Positions 36,178 to 44,506 of a stretch of 64,000 nucleotides of DNA are shown piece after piece; position 1 is the stretch's first letter, and the number at the start of each line of letters is the position of its first letter. Source of the stretch: Pseudomonadota bacterium (lineage in GTDB: Bacteria; Desulfobacterota; Syntrophobacteria; Syntrophobacterales; Syntrophobacteraceae); the NCBI GenBank assembly GCA_023416335.1, contig JAEZHY010000126.1, positions 1-64,000 on the forward strand, given 5' to 3'. The position numbers and the translations under genes are program-made. Under the pieces are notes generated by a model. That model was not told the origin of the DNA. It saw only the letters and a program-made list of their open reading frames with translations, and searched no databases.

Positions 36178-38373
36178 ATGGCGGAAACAGACGAACTGAC
36201 CGGAAAATCGAGTCTGGGACAGCAGGCGGCGCCAGTTGATGCACACATCTTCGACATCGGTGCATTTCGCGCCCGCATGGCCAAAAACCTCGATTCATCC
36301 AACTATAACTATACGCTCTTCTTCGACGCGCTCTCCTTCGCATACGAACTCCATGCCGGACAGCGCCGAAAATCCGGTGCGCCTTATATAAGCCACCCGT
36401 GCGCAGTGGCGGAAATCCTCGCTCGCGAAATGGGATTCCGGGACCCGACACTCCTCGCCGCGGCACTTCTGCACGACGTTGTGGAAGACGTACCCTGGAT
36501 CACGCTGGACGATATCGAAGGCCGTTTCGGAGCGCCGGTTGCAGAACTGGTTGACGGGTGTACAAAACTGGCAAGATATCACCTCGACCGCGCCGCTTTG
36601 AAGGACCTCACCCACAGCAAGATTTTCATAAGCGCGAGCCGCAGACTCGGTGTTCTCATTATCAAGCTGGCCGATCGTCTCCACAATCTGAGGACCCTGC
36701 ATTACCTGCCGCTGACGAAGCGACAGCGCATAGCTCAGGAAACGGTCGAAGTCTATGCTCCGATTGCGGCCCGCCTGAATCTATATCCGGTAAAGCGCGA
36801 ATTATACCATCTCGCGCTTTCGTATCTCTATCCGAAGAAAAGCAAGAAGATTCTCCACATAATGCGGGACATCCGTAACTCAAAAGACGTCGGGACCGTT
36901 GAATCCACGCTGGAGAAACTTCTCTCGGACCTGGACATCCAGGCGGAAGTCCGCACCCGGCCAAAAGGACTGGGCAGTTATTACGACCCGTTGAAACGTA
37001 CGCTCGACCCGAAATATCCGGAAAACTACATCGACTTCGCAATTATCCTGAACACCGGGGATCTCATCTCCTGCTACACCGTGCTCGGCCTGGTGAACAA
37101 CAACTTTGCCTCAATTCCGCGCAGTCTCCGGGATTTCATCGCCAACCCCAAGGCGAACGGCTACCGCAGCATTCATACGCGTATTCACCTGAGCGGCAAC
37201 AGTTACCTGATAAAAATCCGGACTTCGGAAATGGAGGAATGGGCAAACGGAGGGATTCTCCGGGCCTGGGACAGCCAAAAGGGATTGAGCGACGAACACT
37301 GGCAGGAAATCAGCGAACTCCTGCGCGATATTGGCGAATACGGCGGGGCGGCGACCCAGCGCAAAGCGCTCATACGGCTCTCCGAAGCCGAAGAGATCTA
37401 TACCTACAGCCCGAGGGGCGACATCTATTATCTGCCGAAAGGCAGCATCGTGCTGGATTTCGCCTACCGGATCCACTCCGAACTGGGTGACTACTGCGAG
37501 GGCGCAATGGTCAACAACGTGTGGTCGCCCATCACCCGGCAGCTAAAAGACGGAGACATCGTCGAAGTCCTCACCTCCACCGAACCTCTGGACGTAGACC
37601 CCGACCTGGAAGTCCTCTGCAAAACCCCGAAAGCAAGAACGGCGATCAACCGGCACCTTCAACAAAGACGACTCCAGTTTGCGCAGGAAGTCGGCAAGGA
37701 CATCCTCCTGCAGGAAATAATCAGGCACAAGCTGCCGTCATCGGTGCTGGAAGGAGAGAATTTCCGCCTCATCCTGGAAATCCTCAACCTGAAGGACCCT
37801 AACGATCTCTATGTCCAGATAGGCCAGGACCTCACAACGCCCCAGCTTGTCATCTATTATCTCGAAGGCAACCCCCCGGAAGAGAGAAAGCCTGAGGAAC
37901 CGGAGCAGGTAGAACAAAATACGTTGTCGGTATCGACTCTCGACAAAGCCATCTTCAAATTTGCCCGATGCTGCAACCCGTTGCCCTCCCAGGACAACGT
38001 GGTGGCAACCCTGAGCGAGCGGGGCATCACCTTCCACAACCGCGACTGCCAGGACCTCCATGCAAGGCACGCCCTGCAACCCCAGCAGTTGCTCAACGTT
38101 TACTGGAACACCCGGGCCGTATGGCGCCATCCGATCGTTTTCCACATTCACATTCTCGACCGGAATCTCCGCGAACTGCTTCCCTCTCTGGCAAGCCTGC
38201 CGGAAAAAATCCAGATACACAAGATTGTCAGCGGAGTGGGAAAACACGAGCAGGAAATGGTCTGGTTGAGCGCAGTCTTCCACAGCTTCGACGAAGCCAG
38301 GAAATTCTTCAGCTATCTTCCCCTCGAGAAAAGCATAATAGACGAGTTCGGACGCGAGGGCGGGCCGAGGTAA
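36178..38373 (+). CDS. RelA/SpoT-family (p)ppGpp enzyme with degenerate synthetase domain
   Basis: 731 residues. The HD hydrolase domain is intact: ISHPCAVAEIL near 72, LLHDVVEDV near 98 and KLADRLHNLRTL near 163. The synthetase domain (about 255-355) keeps NPKANGYRSIHT, but catalytic positions are changed: the usual E-[VI]-Q-I-R-T reads YLIKIRT, the D-L-x-A-x-R-x-I block reads IDFAIILN, and the G-loop is RPKGLGSYYDPLK. A TGS domain (YTYSPRGDIYYLPKGSIVLD) is at about 393-455, a conserved-Cys domain (FARCCNPLPSQDNVV) near 610, and an ACT-like C-terminus follows. I infer a (p)ppGpp hydrolase that has lost synthesis. Confidence 0.9.
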   Translation: MAETDELTGKSSLGQQAAPVDAHIFDIGAFRARMAKNLDSSNYNYTLFFDALSFAYELHAGQRRKSGAPYISHPCAVAEILAREMGFRDPTLLAAALLHDVVEDVPWITLDDIEGRFGAPVAELVDGCTKLARYHLDRAALKDLTHSKIFISASRRLGVLIIKLADRLHNLRTLHYLPLTKRQRIAQETVEVYAPIAARLNLYPVKRELYHLALSYLYPKKSKKILHIMRDIRNSKDVGTVESTLEKLLSDLDIQAEVRTRPKGLGSYYDPLKRTLDPKYPENYIDFAIILNTGDLISCYTVLGLVNNNFASIPRSLRDFIANPKANGYRSIHTRIHLSGNSYLIKIRTSEMEEWANGGILRAWDSQKGLSDEHWQEISELLRDIGEYGGAATQRKALIRLSEAEEIYTYSPRGDIYYLPKGSIVLDFAYRIHSELGDYCEGAMVNNVWSPITRQLKDGDIVEVLTSTEPLDVDPDLEVLCKTPKARTAINRHLQQRRLQFAQEVGKDILLQEIIRHKLPSSVLEGENFRLILEILNLKDPNDLYVQIGQDLTTPQLVIYYLEGNPPEERKPEEPEQVEQNTLSVSTLDKAIFKFARCCNPLPSQDNVVATLSERGITFHNRDCQDLHARHALQPQQLLNVYWNTRAVWRHPIVFHIHILDRNLRELLPSLASLPEKIQIHKIVSGVGKHEQEMVWLSAVFHSFDEARKFFSYLPLEKSIIDEFGREGGPR

Positions 38374-38435
38374 ATCGGAGAATTCGTCATTAACGACTCT
38401 TAACAGCCGGCCGGGAACCGCGGAGCCGTGTAGGG

Positions 38436-38482
38436 GCAATGTTGATGCTTTGAGGAAATACGGCGCTGGTTTCCAAGGTCCA
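38436..38482 (+). repeat. Dispersed repeat family D, partial copy
   Basis: Shares TTTGAGGAAATACGGCGCTG and TTCCAAGGTCC with the copies at 7145 and 58949, then breaks off at the hairpin centre. Confidence 0.6.
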
Positions 38483-38529
38483 AGGGAGTGTTGCCCAAAT
38501 TATCGCGGCAGCCCCGAATGGCTCGCAGA

Positions 38530-38740
38530 GCCCAACCTCGTCATTCCGGCCGGCCCTTCTCTTCGATCAGGACAAGTTCACACCGAAATCCAGGCTTTGG
38601 GGCGGATTAATTGTGAATTCAAGGCCTTAAAAACTCTGGTTCCCGGCTCAAAGGCACTGCCGGGATGATGGGGCCGGGGGCTCCGGTGAAAAATGCCGGG
38701 GAACGAGACCCATCTCCATTTGGGCAACAGCCCCTCCATC
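38530..38740 (+). repeat. Dispersed repeat family B, copy 2
   Basis: Inverted relative to 4975-5143. Contains ATCCAGGCTTTGGGGCGGAT, then TTCAAGGCCTTAAAAACTCT, GGCACTGCCGGGATGA and CATCTCCATTTGGGCAACAG. Confidence 0.75.
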
Positions 38741-38825
38741 TCGGGAACCGGCGGGAAAACCCGAACTACAGGATTCCTCGCCGGAAAGGCTGCCCCTCAC
38801 CTGTAATCTCGAATCGAATTTCGTT

Positions 38826-39161
38826 CTAATGAATGGATTTTTTTTCGAGGGTTTCCGAGAAAGCTTTCTGCGCCAGGCTTTTCAGTTCGCCTTTCTTGAC
38901 CCCGGCTACCTCGACGAGAAGGAACTGCACCCAAACCCCGCACAGGAAGCTGACCATACTCTCATCGCTTGCGAACACTTCCTGGCTCAACTTCTCGTCC
39001 TGGATCGCCTCTGCTGCGAGGTTCATCACACCGTTTCGGAGCTTCCCCTCGCCGAAGCACTGGATCGCCCTCTGGTATAACCTGTCTATGGTATCTGCCT
39101 GAGAGATTATACCCACGGCCCTATCGCATGCATCGATAAGATTCAATTTTTCGTTTTTCAT
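38826..39161 (-). CDS. Hypothetical helical protein
   Basis: 111 residues from the ATG at 39161 (other ATGs at 39233 and 39179 are possible; none has a strong ribosome site). The sequence has regular helical character (CDRAVGIISQADTIDRLYQR, then VMNLAAEAIQDEKLSQEVFA and KGELKSLAQKAFSETLEKKS). It has no signal peptide or membrane segment. Family not recognised. It is divergent from degP across a short promoter region. Confidence 0.55.
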   Translation of the reverse strand: MKNEKLNLIDACDRAVGIISQADTIDRLYQRAIQCFGEGKLRNGVMNLAAEAIQDEKLSQEVFASDESMVSFLCGVWVQFLLVEVAGVKKGELKSLAQKAFSETLEKKSIH

Positions 39162-39300
39162 AGTCCATTTCTTCTGCATATTTATATTGGGCGGCATATT
39201 GAATCTTAACCGAAGCGAGTTAAAGTTGGCCATAATATTTTCGATATTTACGCGGGAAACAGTTGTGATCGCTCCTCTGTCGAGGTCGCGGGTTTTTTAG

Positions 39301-39331
39301 TTGACAGTCGATCCGGCAGTCGCGTTATCAT
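39301..39331 (+). promoter_or_regulatory. Putative promoter of degP
   Basis: A perfect -35 TTGACA (39301-39306) and a -10 TATCAT (39326-39331, five of six) are separated by 19 nt. The start would lie about 38 nt before the degP ATG. The wide spacing lowers confidence. Confidence 0.4.
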
Positions 39332-39375
39332 GTGCGTTTCAAAATGCTGTGGAGAAACTCAAGAAAGGAGCTTCC

Positions 39376-40812
39376 ATGCGAAGTCGTTTTGTTGATCCGT
39401 ATGTTTTCAAGATTTTCTGCTTTTTGGTAGTTCTCTGCTCCGTTTTCATTCCTGCAACCAAAGGAGCTTATGCCGCGCTGCAGGGCCCGGCGTCGTTTGC
39501 CGATCTGGCCGATGGGGTCAAAGACGTAGTCGTAAATATTTCGACTACGCAGGTGGTCAAAGAAAATCCCATGCAGCCCTTCATGGGGCAAAATTCGCCT
39601 TTTCGGGAGTTCTTCGGAGATGATTTCTTCAAGAGATTCTTCGGAGACCAGCCTCAGGGCCAGATGAAAACGCATGCGCTTGGGTCCGGATTCATTATCG
39701 ATGAGGACGGACTCATCCTGACCAACAATCACGTGGTCGAAAAGGCCGACGAGATCAAGATCAAGACCGCGGCGGGCAAGGAATACGATGCCAAGGTGGT
39801 CGGGCGGGATCCCAAGACGGATATCGCCCTGATAAAGATCTCCGCCGAGGGCAAACTCCCGAAGGCGGCAAAACTTGGTGATTCCGAAGCCATTCGGGTC
39901 GGTGACTGGGTCATGGCCGTCGGGAATCCGTTCGGACTCGGCAACACGGTTACGTCCGGTATAATCAGCGCGAAAGGGCGTATCATCGGCGCCGGCCCCT
40001 ATGACGACTTCCTCCAAACCGACGCCGCAATCAACCCAGGCAACAGCGGCGGACCGCTCTTCAATATGAACGGCGAGGTGGTCGGCATTAATACGGCAAT
40101 CGTTGCCCAGGGCCAGGGCATCGGGTTTGCCACCCCGATCAACATGGCTAAAGAAATCCTGCCGCAGCTCAAGACCGGCAAAGTCATTCGCGGCTGGCTC
40201 GGAGTCATGATCCAGGATATTACGCCCGAACTCGCCGAATCCTTCGGAATAACCGAGACGAAGGGCGTCATCGTAGCCGATGTCGTTCCGGACAGCCCCG
40301 CTGAGAAAGCCGGGCTCAAACGTGGAGACATTGTCAAATCGCTTAACGGGAAACCGGTCGACAATGCTCACACACTCTCCCGTTCGGTGGCGGCCCTCGG
40401 ACCCGACTCCTCCGCAACCCTTGAGGTAATCCGCGACGGCAAATCCAAAGAAGTAAAAATCACTATCGGCACCATGCCCGAAGAGGGACCGGAACAGAAA
40501 CGCAGCGGGCCCAAGACCGAGAGCGCATGGGGCATTACGGTCCAGAACATCACTCCCGAAATGGCCCAGAGATTCGGCATGGATGAGAATGAATCCGGTG
40601 TCGTCATCACCGAGCTTCAGCCCAATACGCCTGCCGCCGAAGCAAGGCTCCGTCCGGGAGACGTCGTTAAGGAAGTAAACCGGCAGAAAGTTCAGAATGT
40701 CCGGGATTACAAGCAGATCACGCAGAAAATGAAAAAAGGCGAGAGCCTGCTTCTGCTCGTAAAGCGCGGGGGCAATACCTTCTATGTCGCCATCAAGGCC
40801 CCGAAAGAATAG
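39376..40812 (+). CDS. degP: DegP/HtrA-family periplasmic serine protease
   Basis: 478 residues from an ATG with AGGAG 6-7 nt upstream. The signal peptide core is IFCFLVVLCSVFIPATKG. The trypsin-like domain has His119 in TNNHVV, Asp149 in KTDIALIK and Ser224 in GNSGGPL. A phenylalanine-rich stretch (FREFFGDDFFKRFFGDQ) is the LA-loop region. Two PDZ domains follow, at about 255-345 and 375-475. The enzyme degrades or refolds damaged envelope proteins. The HNH gene begins 33 nt after it on the same strand. Confidence 0.96.
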   Translation: MRSRFVDPYVFKIFCFLVVLCSVFIPATKGAYAALQGPASFADLADGVKDVVVNISTTQVVKENPMQPFMGQNSPFREFFGDDFFKRFFGDQPQGQMKTHALGSGFIIDEDGLILTNNHVVEKADEIKIKTAAGKEYDAKVVGRDPKTDIALIKISAEGKLPKAAKLGDSEAIRVGDWVMAVGNPFGLGNTVTSGIISAKGRIIGAGPYDDFLQTDAAINPGNSGGPLFNMNGEVVGINTAIVAQGQGIGFATPINMAKEILPQLKTGKVIRGWLGVMIQDITPELAESFGITETKGVIVADVVPDSPAEKAGLKRGDIVKSLNGKPVDNAHTLSRSVAALGPDSSATLEVIRDGKSKEVKITIGTMPEEGPEQKRSGPKTESAWGITVQNITPEMAQRFGMDENESGVVITELQPNTPAAEARLRPGDVVKEVNRQKVQNVRDYKQITQKMKKGESLLLLVKRGGNTFYVAIKAPKE

Positions 40813-40845
40813 GCGGGGAGCACCCGGGAGACAGGCTGCAAAAAG

Positions 40846-41205
40846 ATGGAAACCGGCGGACAAGCGACATGCTTCATCATATCCGTATCCCCCGAACAGC
40901 TCCGTAAAGAAAAGGAGAAAGCCGGGGAATTGCGCAAATCTCAGTGGTGGAAACGCCAGTTGGCCAAAGGGACCTGCTATTATTGCCATAAGCAGGTCCC
41001 TGCCGCTGAGTTGACGATGGATCATATCGTGCCGCTTGTCCGCGGCGGAAAGTCCTCTAAAGGCAACACCGTTCCCGCGTGCAAGGACTGCAACAGCCGC
41101 AAGAAATACCTGCTCCCGATGGAGTGGGAAGAGTATGTTCGGGGTGCTTGGAAAAATCGGCTTTCGCCCGCCGGCGAGCCTGATGGTGAGTCCGAAAGGG
41201 ACTGA
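40846..41205 (+). CDS. HNH endonuclease-domain protein
   Basis: 119 residues. A zinc-binding CYYC is followed by the HNH core LTMDHIVPLVRGGKSSKGNT and CKDCNSRK, the pattern of small HNH nucleases. Short length and lack of another domain mean the target is unknown. It lies between degP and a Cys-rich small protein in the same direction. Confidence 0.85.
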   Translation: METGGQATCFIISVSPEQLRKEKEKAGELRKSQWWKRQLAKGTCYYCHKQVPAAELTMDHIVPLVRGGKSSKGNTVPACKDCNSRKKYLLPMEWEEYVRGAWKNRLSPAGEPDGESERD

Positions 41206-41207
41206 AA

Positions 41208-41381
41208 ATGGAAAGATGCAAAGAATGCGAACTGGCGATTTACTGCTACACCGATTCGAGTTCCTGGATTTTCAGGACAAAGGACGAAATGGAAGAGAAG
41301 CAGTCACAAATCTCAAACTGCCCCTTTCATCAGGAGATTGAACGAGCCCGTTCGCAAAAAAAGCAGGTGAGGCTTCGGTGA
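41208..41381 (+). CDS. 57-residue Cys-rich small protein
   Basis: The ATG at 41208 lies 2 nt after the HNH stop and 8 nt after AAGGG. The peptide begins MERCKECELAIYCYTDSSSW and ends QKKQVRLR, with the motif C-x2-C-x5-C and one more Cys-Pro-Phe-His (CPFH). This looks like a small zinc- or iron-sulphur-binding knuckle. The tight spacing suggests co-expression with the HNH protein. Family not recognised. Confidence 0.65.
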   Translation: MERCKECELAIYCYTDSSSWIFRTKDEMEEKQSQISNCPFHQEIERARSQKKQVRLR

Positions 41382-41538
41382 GGTCGTGAGTCGTTTGCGC
41401 CCGCATGAACGAGGCGAGGATCTCTCGAATTGAGAGATGAAACGAATCCGCAGCGCAGAAACCGAAGATGAAGAAACCAACTTGAAAGGCTCCCGCCAAA
41501 CGGGGATCCCGGAATTTCAGGACAATTTTTCTATTAGG

Positions 41539-41567
41539 AAAGGGCGCTTCGAAAGAGGCGCCCTTTT
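41539..41567. terminator. Bidirectional terminator between convergent units
   Basis: AAAGGGCGC (41539-41547) pairs with GCGCCCTTTT (41558-41567) around a 10-nt loop. T-runs on both strands allow it to end the degP-HNH unit and the leftward DsrE-like gene. Confidence 0.75.
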
Positions 41568-41685
41568 CAATTTGACAATGGGAATTCGCCTGCCCCAAAG
41601 AGAACTGTCGCAGGCAAATCCATACGGCACAAGCAGCAATATATTCAGCATCATAAGAATGGCCGCAACGGTGCCGCCGAGGCCT

Positions 41686-42210
41686 TTACGTGAACATATT
41701 GATCTTGCAGTTCCGCGCGTGCTTCAGGTAGTCCTCCGCGGTTTCGATCTCCACACCTTCAATGAAATCATCCGGGCTGATTCCCATCATATCCACGGTC
41801 ATCTTGCATGCGACGAACCTGACCCCTTCCATCTGGGCCATATCCATCAACTCATCCAGGGGCGGAATTCCCGCACCGTCGATCTTCTTCCGCATCATCT
41901 TCGTGGCAACGCTCGACATCCCCGGAATGGCTCCCACCGGTCCGTTCGGCACGAACTTGCAGTTGGCCGCCCCGCCTTTCCGTATGAGATTGATCCCCAT
42001 GAAAGTGTAGAATACGGTTGCGTCCATCCCGAGTCTCCTGGCATTGATGCCGAGAATGAGTGCTGGATAGGCGCCGTCCAGCGTATCGCGGCTGCATATG
42101 AACGTGCAGGCTTCCTTTTCGGGCACGGGTGCCGCAACGGGTTCAGTCTTGATCTCTTTTGGTTCCGATTTCTTGACTTCCGCTTTCTGCTTCACTGTTC
42201 TTGCTGCCAT
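41686..42210 (-). CDS. DsrE/DsrF-like (DsrE2) family protein
   Basis: 174 residues from an ATG at 42210 behind GGAGG. An N-terminal lysine- and alanine-rich tail of about 40 residues is followed by a DsrE-like domain: ACTFICSRDTLDGAYPALIL, then VFYTFMGINLIRKG and VACKMTVDMMGI with the conserved Cys. Members bind persulfide sulfur or take part in sulfur transfer. The adjacent ArsR gene suggests control by a metal or reactive sulfur signal, which is an inference. Confidence 0.85.
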   Translation of the reverse strand: MAARTVKQKAEVKKSEPKEIKTEPVAAPVPEKEACTFICSRDTLDGAYPALILGINARRLGMDATVFYTFMGINLIRKGGAANCKFVPNGPVGAIPGMSSVATKMMRKKIDGAGIPPLDELMDMAQMEGVRFVACKMTVDMMGISPDDFIEGVEIETAEDYLKHARNCKINMFT

Positions 42211-42379
42211 CGTTTGCCTCCGAATTTGGACTCCTGGATTTTCTTGCTTCAGCGGAACAAGTTGCCGGGGGGAAACATCCGCCTCTCTCTTATGCGACTC
42301 ACGAACTTTTCTGGAAAACCTCACAATGTATTAATGGTTTCATCTCATACGCACTTTTGAGTGAATCAACGACTTACTC

Positions 42380-42748
42380 TCAACCTTTCAGCCGATCGGT
42401 TTCGTCGCCCATTCCGGAAAGACACCCGCGCCCTTCAGGCATCGAACCTTCCCCGTGCCGGGCAACGCAGTGGATGATCCCGATGACATTCCGGTTCGCG
42501 ATGGAGTAGAAGATCTGAGTCCCGTTGCGCCTGGACGAAAGAATCCCCTTCGCCTTCATAAGGTTCAGGTGCTGGGAAATCGAAGGCTGGGGTGCCTGCA
42601 GGTGCTTGCAGATTTCGGTCACCGCCTTTTCGCCTTCTTCCAGGAACGCAATAATCCTCAGCCTCGCCGGATGTGCAACCGTCCTGAGGATATCGGCCGC
42701 GCGTTCCAGGTGCTCCACATCGAGGGGGAAACCATTTTCTTCCGACAT
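42380..42748 (-). CDS. ArsR/SmtB-family transcriptional regulator
   Basis: 122 residues from the ATG at 42748, behind GAGG. The winged helix shows ILRTVAHPARLRIIAFLEEG, then QAPQPSISQHLNLMKAKGIL and SSRRNGTQIFYSI. Cys residues after the DNA-binding domain (IIHCVARHGEG and GRGCLSG) could sense a metal or sulfane sulfur. A palindrome immediately upstream is a likely operator, and the DsrE-like gene 170 nt downstream is a likely target. Confidence 0.92.
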   Translation of the reverse strand: MSEENGFPLDVEHLERAADILRTVAHPARLRIIAFLEEGEKAVTEICKHLQAPQPSISQHLNLMKAKGILSSRRNGTQIFYSIANRNVIGIIHCVARHGEGSMPEGRGCLSGMGDETDRLKG

Positions 42749-42802
42749 CACATCACCTCGTAAACCGTTGCTGCCCATAATATTCGATTAACTTAATATG
42801 CT

Positions 42803-42816
42803 AATATTCGAATATT
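42803..42816. promoter_or_regulatory. Probable ArsR operator palindrome
   Basis: AATATTCGAATATT is a perfect 14-bp palindrome 55 nt before the ArsR start. A related half-site ATATTCGA occurs about 20 bp nearer the gene (42779-42786). The AT-rich dyad is typical of ArsR/SmtB binding sites. Confidence 0.6.
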
Positions 42817-42989
42817 TGCAAGAATAAAATTGCAGCCCGGCCGTTTCCGACCGCGGCAGACGCAGTTCTCCCCTCCCCGGCAACGATTCGGCAAAAAAAA
42901 CTGCCGGATGTGCGCGTAGCCCAAAGTCAAATTCGCTGCACTTGCTTGATTTTCAAAAACCCTTATGATACAAGCATTCGCACCCAAGG

Positions 42990-43064
42990 GCCGGCGTAGC
43001 TCAGTGGCAGAGCAGCTGATTCGTAATCAGCAGGTCGCGGGTTCAAATCCCATCGCCGGCTCCA
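42990..43064 (+). tRNA. tRNA-Thr (anticodon CGU)
   Basis: The acceptor stem GCCGGCG pairs with CGCCGGC (43054-43060), then a T discriminator and encoded CCA. The D arm has AGCTCAGTGGCAGAGC, the anticodon stem GCTGA/TCAGC holds loop TTCGTAA (CGT at 34-36), and the T arm has GCGGGTTCAAATCCC. All arms are intact. Its 3' 45 bp are exactly repeated at 43604-43650 beside a terminator. Confidence 0.96.
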
Positions 43065-43066
43065 GC
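43020..43066 (+). repeat. attL-like 47-bp direct repeat (tRNA-Thr 3' half)
   Basis: The sequence from TTCGTAATCAG in the anticodon loop to CCAGC just past the CCA is identical to 43604-43650. Integrases commonly use tRNA 3' halves as attachment sites, so this and the second copy look like att sites. Confidence 0.75.
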
Positions 43067-43168
43067 AATTTCGATGACTTACAAGCAGGCTTATGTAGCT
43101 GTTTTTTGCCTATGGGGAAAAGCGCAGGATTCTGCTGTAATTTCAATTAGATCGCGACCGCATCATCC

Positions 43169-43414
43169 CTAATCCATTTGAATATCTCTGGGAAAAGCGC
43201 GCCATTCGTAAAAATCAGCCTCTGAATGCTTGGCCACACGCTCCATCCTCTCATTCCTTGAATTCCAAGCTGTGTTGATGTGGTTGTACAGATGCTCCAG
43301 GGATAGTTTCAACTCTATTTCATCGTATTCAGGGTCAGATTCCATGTTGGTGATTGCTTTGTCGAGTTCTTGTCGCGCTTCCCGAAGGTGAAGAAGTATC
43401 CATTCCTTATTCAT
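43169..43414 (-). CDS. Small hypothetical protein inside the tRNA-flanked insertion
   Basis: 81 residues, starting at an ATG with GGAGG 4 nt upstream. It is rich in charged helices (LLHLREARQELDKAITNMES, then LKLSLEHLYNHINTAWNSR) and has no signal or membrane segment. It is the only gene between the two 47-bp repeats, so it may be cargo of a decayed integrative element. No family recognised. Confidence 0.7.
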   Translation of the reverse strand: MNKEWILLHLREARQELDKAITNMESDPEYDEIELKLSLEHLYNHINTAWNSRNERMERVAKHSEADFYEWRAFPRDIQMD

Positions 43415-43603
43415 GATGCCTCCATGTGTCGTTCGCGTCCGGGCTCTTGGATTTCATTCTAGAAGACTTTCCTCGACCCATAGGGAAAAATATTGGCAAA
43501 AGGAATCCAAAGGGCCACTTTTGCCCTCAATGAGTACATGAGATACAACCGCAGCTTCTTGAATTATCAGCTATTTAGCAGGTTTAGGAATAGCGCGAGT
43601 TTT

Positions 43604-43650
43604 TTCGTAATCAGCAGGTCGCGGGTTCAAATCCCATCGCCGGCTCCAGC
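43604..43650 (+). repeat. attR-like 47-bp direct repeat (truncated tRNA-Thr copy)
   Basis: Exact copy of 43020-43066 without the 5' half of a tRNA, so it cannot fold as one. A terminator follows within 35 bp, as expected for the original downstream flank of the tRNA gene. Confidence 0.8.
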
Positions 43651-43682
43651 GTTACAAGAAATCACAAGTCGCCGTGTAAGCA

Positions 43683-43717
43683 GGCGGGAGCGTTTTAGGT
43701 CCCGCCCGTTTTGTTTT
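43683..43717 (+). terminator. Rho-independent terminator, probably the original tRNA-Thr terminator
   Basis: GGCGGGA (43683-43689) pairs with TCCCGCC (43700-43706) around a 10-nt loop and is followed by CGTTTTGTTTTT. Confidence 0.8.
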
Positions 43718-43909
43718 TGGGCATCCGTCCGTCACTGCTGCCCAATCAAGAACTCCAAGTTGTCGGCGTAACAAGCCCTGGAAGTTCTCGCCTCATCTAC
43801 GTCGATGGTCTGCGAATTCGGACCGACCAGGAAAATCCTGTAGTTTGCTTGGAGAACTTTCCCGCAAAGAGAAGATCCTCCCCATGGATGGCCAATGCGT
43901 GTGGGAATC

Positions 43910-44341
43910 CTACCACCGCTGATAATGACTTACTCTTCTGCCAATCTCCAAGAAAAAGGACTGAAATCCCGAACCCTTACCTGTCATCTTGGCGTCACGC
44001 AGACCCCGCCATGCTTCTCCAGGCAAGCGGGCTACAAGCTCATGCATGACAAAATCGGCTGCCTCCTGAAAGTTCCAGTCGGCTACTGCCGTGATGAGCG
44101 GCCCGATGTCCTGAGCGAACAGCGGATGGCTCAGTTTCTCGATCAGGTTATCTTCGTACTCTGCCCGGGAAACTCTGTGGCCTTCGTGCTCCATGTAATG
44201 CTGGAACGAACCGACCACCCGGTCCGGATCGATGCCGGTTTCTTTGTCGGCCATCCACAGATCGGACAGATCACGTCCCTTCTTTCGTTGATAGAGAGCA
44301 CGCATTTTTGCCGACTGTTCAAAATAACACGAGAAAAGCAT
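43910..44341 (-). pseudogene. Truncated AbiEii-type nucleotidyltransferase toxin
   Basis: The C-terminal part of an AbiEii/AbiGii-type toxin is recognisable: SAKMRALYQRKKGRDLSDLW, then YEDNLIEKLSHPLF and the final FVMHELVARLPGEAW. The N-terminal nucleotidyltransferase core (G-S and D-x-D motifs) is missing; upstream codons carry unrelated sequence, and no AbiEi antitoxin gene is present. It is therefore a remnant of an abortive-infection toxin gene, in keeping with the accessory character of the tRNA-flanking region. Confidence 0.7.
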
Positions 44342-44506
44342 AGTTTTTCGACGAAATGCACCAGTGATTTTGGCATTGCTGGCAAACGGAAAAGAGGGTG
44401 AATATAGTTCTTGTGCTGGACGCCCAGGTGAACTCAAATCTTTCAAAAACCAGTTTGCCTTTCCGATCGCCTCTAGTAGAATCCACGAAAGAAAGGAGGA
44501 CACGCC

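Larger units (their letters stand above)
38374..38825. other. Intergenic region made of repeats
   Basis: Contains a partial family D copy (38436-38482) and family B copy 2 (38530-38740). A 72-codon plus frame across them is repeat-derived and is not called. Confidence 0.6.

Noticed and set aside
39328..41025. A 565-codon minus-strand frame opposite degP and the HNH gene
   Set aside because: It covers two genes with intact catalytic motifs on the other strand and shows no domain of its own.
43604..43650. A second tRNA-Thr gene
   Set aside because: Only the 3' half from the anticodon loop onward is present; the acceptor 5' strand and D arm are missing.
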